Below, one piece after another: positions 12,615-12,812 of a DNA stretch of 12,812 nucleotides. The notes below the pieces were generated by a model. That model was given only the letters and a program-made list of their open reading frames with translations, was not told where the DNA came from and did no database searches. Numbering within the stretch: the stretch's first letter is position 1; every line of letters begins with the position of its first letter. This stretch comes from Methanosarcina sp. (lineage in GTDB: Archaea > Halobacteriota > Methanosarcinia > Methanosarcinales > Methanosarcinaceae): positions 15,124 to 27,935 of the forward strand of contig DUGS01000191.1 of assembly GCA_013331265.1 (NCBI GenBank), given 5' to 3'. A program made the position numbers and the translations under genes.

Positions 12615-12812
12615 ATGAAAGGCGACAACTGTAAGAATCCAATGGATAAAAATCAATTAGGTGAGCCACTCCCAAGTAGAAATCAAACAGTAGGGGATAC
12701 TCCTGAATTAACTACAGTAGCAGGAGCTCCGGTGGAAAGTAATCAGGATAGCATGACAAGCGGCAGACGCGGACCTCTTATGCTTCAGGATATCTGGTTT
12801 TTGGAAAAATTA
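12615..12812 (+). CDS. Monofunctional heme catalase, N-terminal part (runs off the right edge)
   Basis: The first 66 codons of a catalase, which turns hydrogen peroxide into water and oxygen. The diagnostic stretch is at residues 33-66: TTVAGAPVESNQDSMTSGRR leads into GPLMLQDIWFLEKL. This is the start of the catalase core, where the proline-rich strand, the asparagine near the first turn and the LQDxxxLEKL helix are conserved. The catalytic His, Asn and heme-ligand Tyr lie beyond the window. The 30-residue hydrophilic stretch before TT is longer than in minimal catalases. The ATG has GAGG nine bases upstream. Catalases are known in Methanosarcina, where they protect a strict anaerobe from oxygen stress, and the gene could have been acquired. 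Family call is firm; subclass is open. Confidence 0.88.
   Translation, partial: MKGDNCKNPMDKNQLGEPLPSRNQTVGDTPELTTVAGAPVESNQDSMTSGRRGPLMLQDIWFLEKL

Overview
The window is archaeal and almost certainly from the genus Methanosarcina or a very close relative. The evidence is archaeal/eukaryotic-type information genes (ribosomal protein L21e, RNA polymerase subunit Rpo4/F, Pus10, TrmY, archaeal KsgA), archaeal TATA-type promoters with oligo-T runs behind genes, and long AT-rich spacers between genes of moderate GC. The genus assignment rests on familiarity with these proteins, not on a database search.

Layout. 15-671 (minus) is a metallophosphoesterase, transcribed divergently from everything that follows. 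850-3083 holds trmY and pus10, two enzymes that act in succession on tRNA position 54: Pus10 makes pseudouridine and TrmY methylates its N1. 3344-7153 is the translation/transcription cluster rpl21e, rpoF, a DUF655 RNA-binding protein, ksgA and a HemK2/Mtq2-like methyltransferase. It is interrupted by long spacers with their own promoter-like sequences, so it is probably several transcripts. 7382-10039 is a SERCA/PMR1-type P2 cation ATPase behind an inverted repeat placed like an operator. 10827-11693 is a NudC-type NADH pyrophosphatase. 12615 to the right edge is the first 66 codons of a monofunctional heme catalase.

The two accessory stretches are 10040-10826 and 11694-12614. The first holds paired hairpins and no convincing gene. 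The second is a small graveyard: the C-terminal part of a GNAT acetyltransferase (minus), a 21-codon tail of an unknown gene (plus), a 34-codon tail on the minus strand, and a zinc-ribbon miniature gene whose fourth cysteine codon is replaced by TGA.

Taken together, the left two thirds is a housekeeping region for tRNA modification, ribosome maturation, transcription and release-factor methylation. The right third carries ion transport, NAD(H) metabolism and peroxide defence. I found no CRISPR array, tRNA, rRNA, complete insertion sequence or defence system, and no clear new biological system. The most useful unusual points are the apparent CTG start of ksgA behind a perfect Shine-Dalgarno, the duplicated TATA-containing promoter segment in front of it, the repeat-built N-terminal tail of the DUF655 protein, the operator-like repeat of the ATPase gene, and the UGA-interrupted zinc ribbon.
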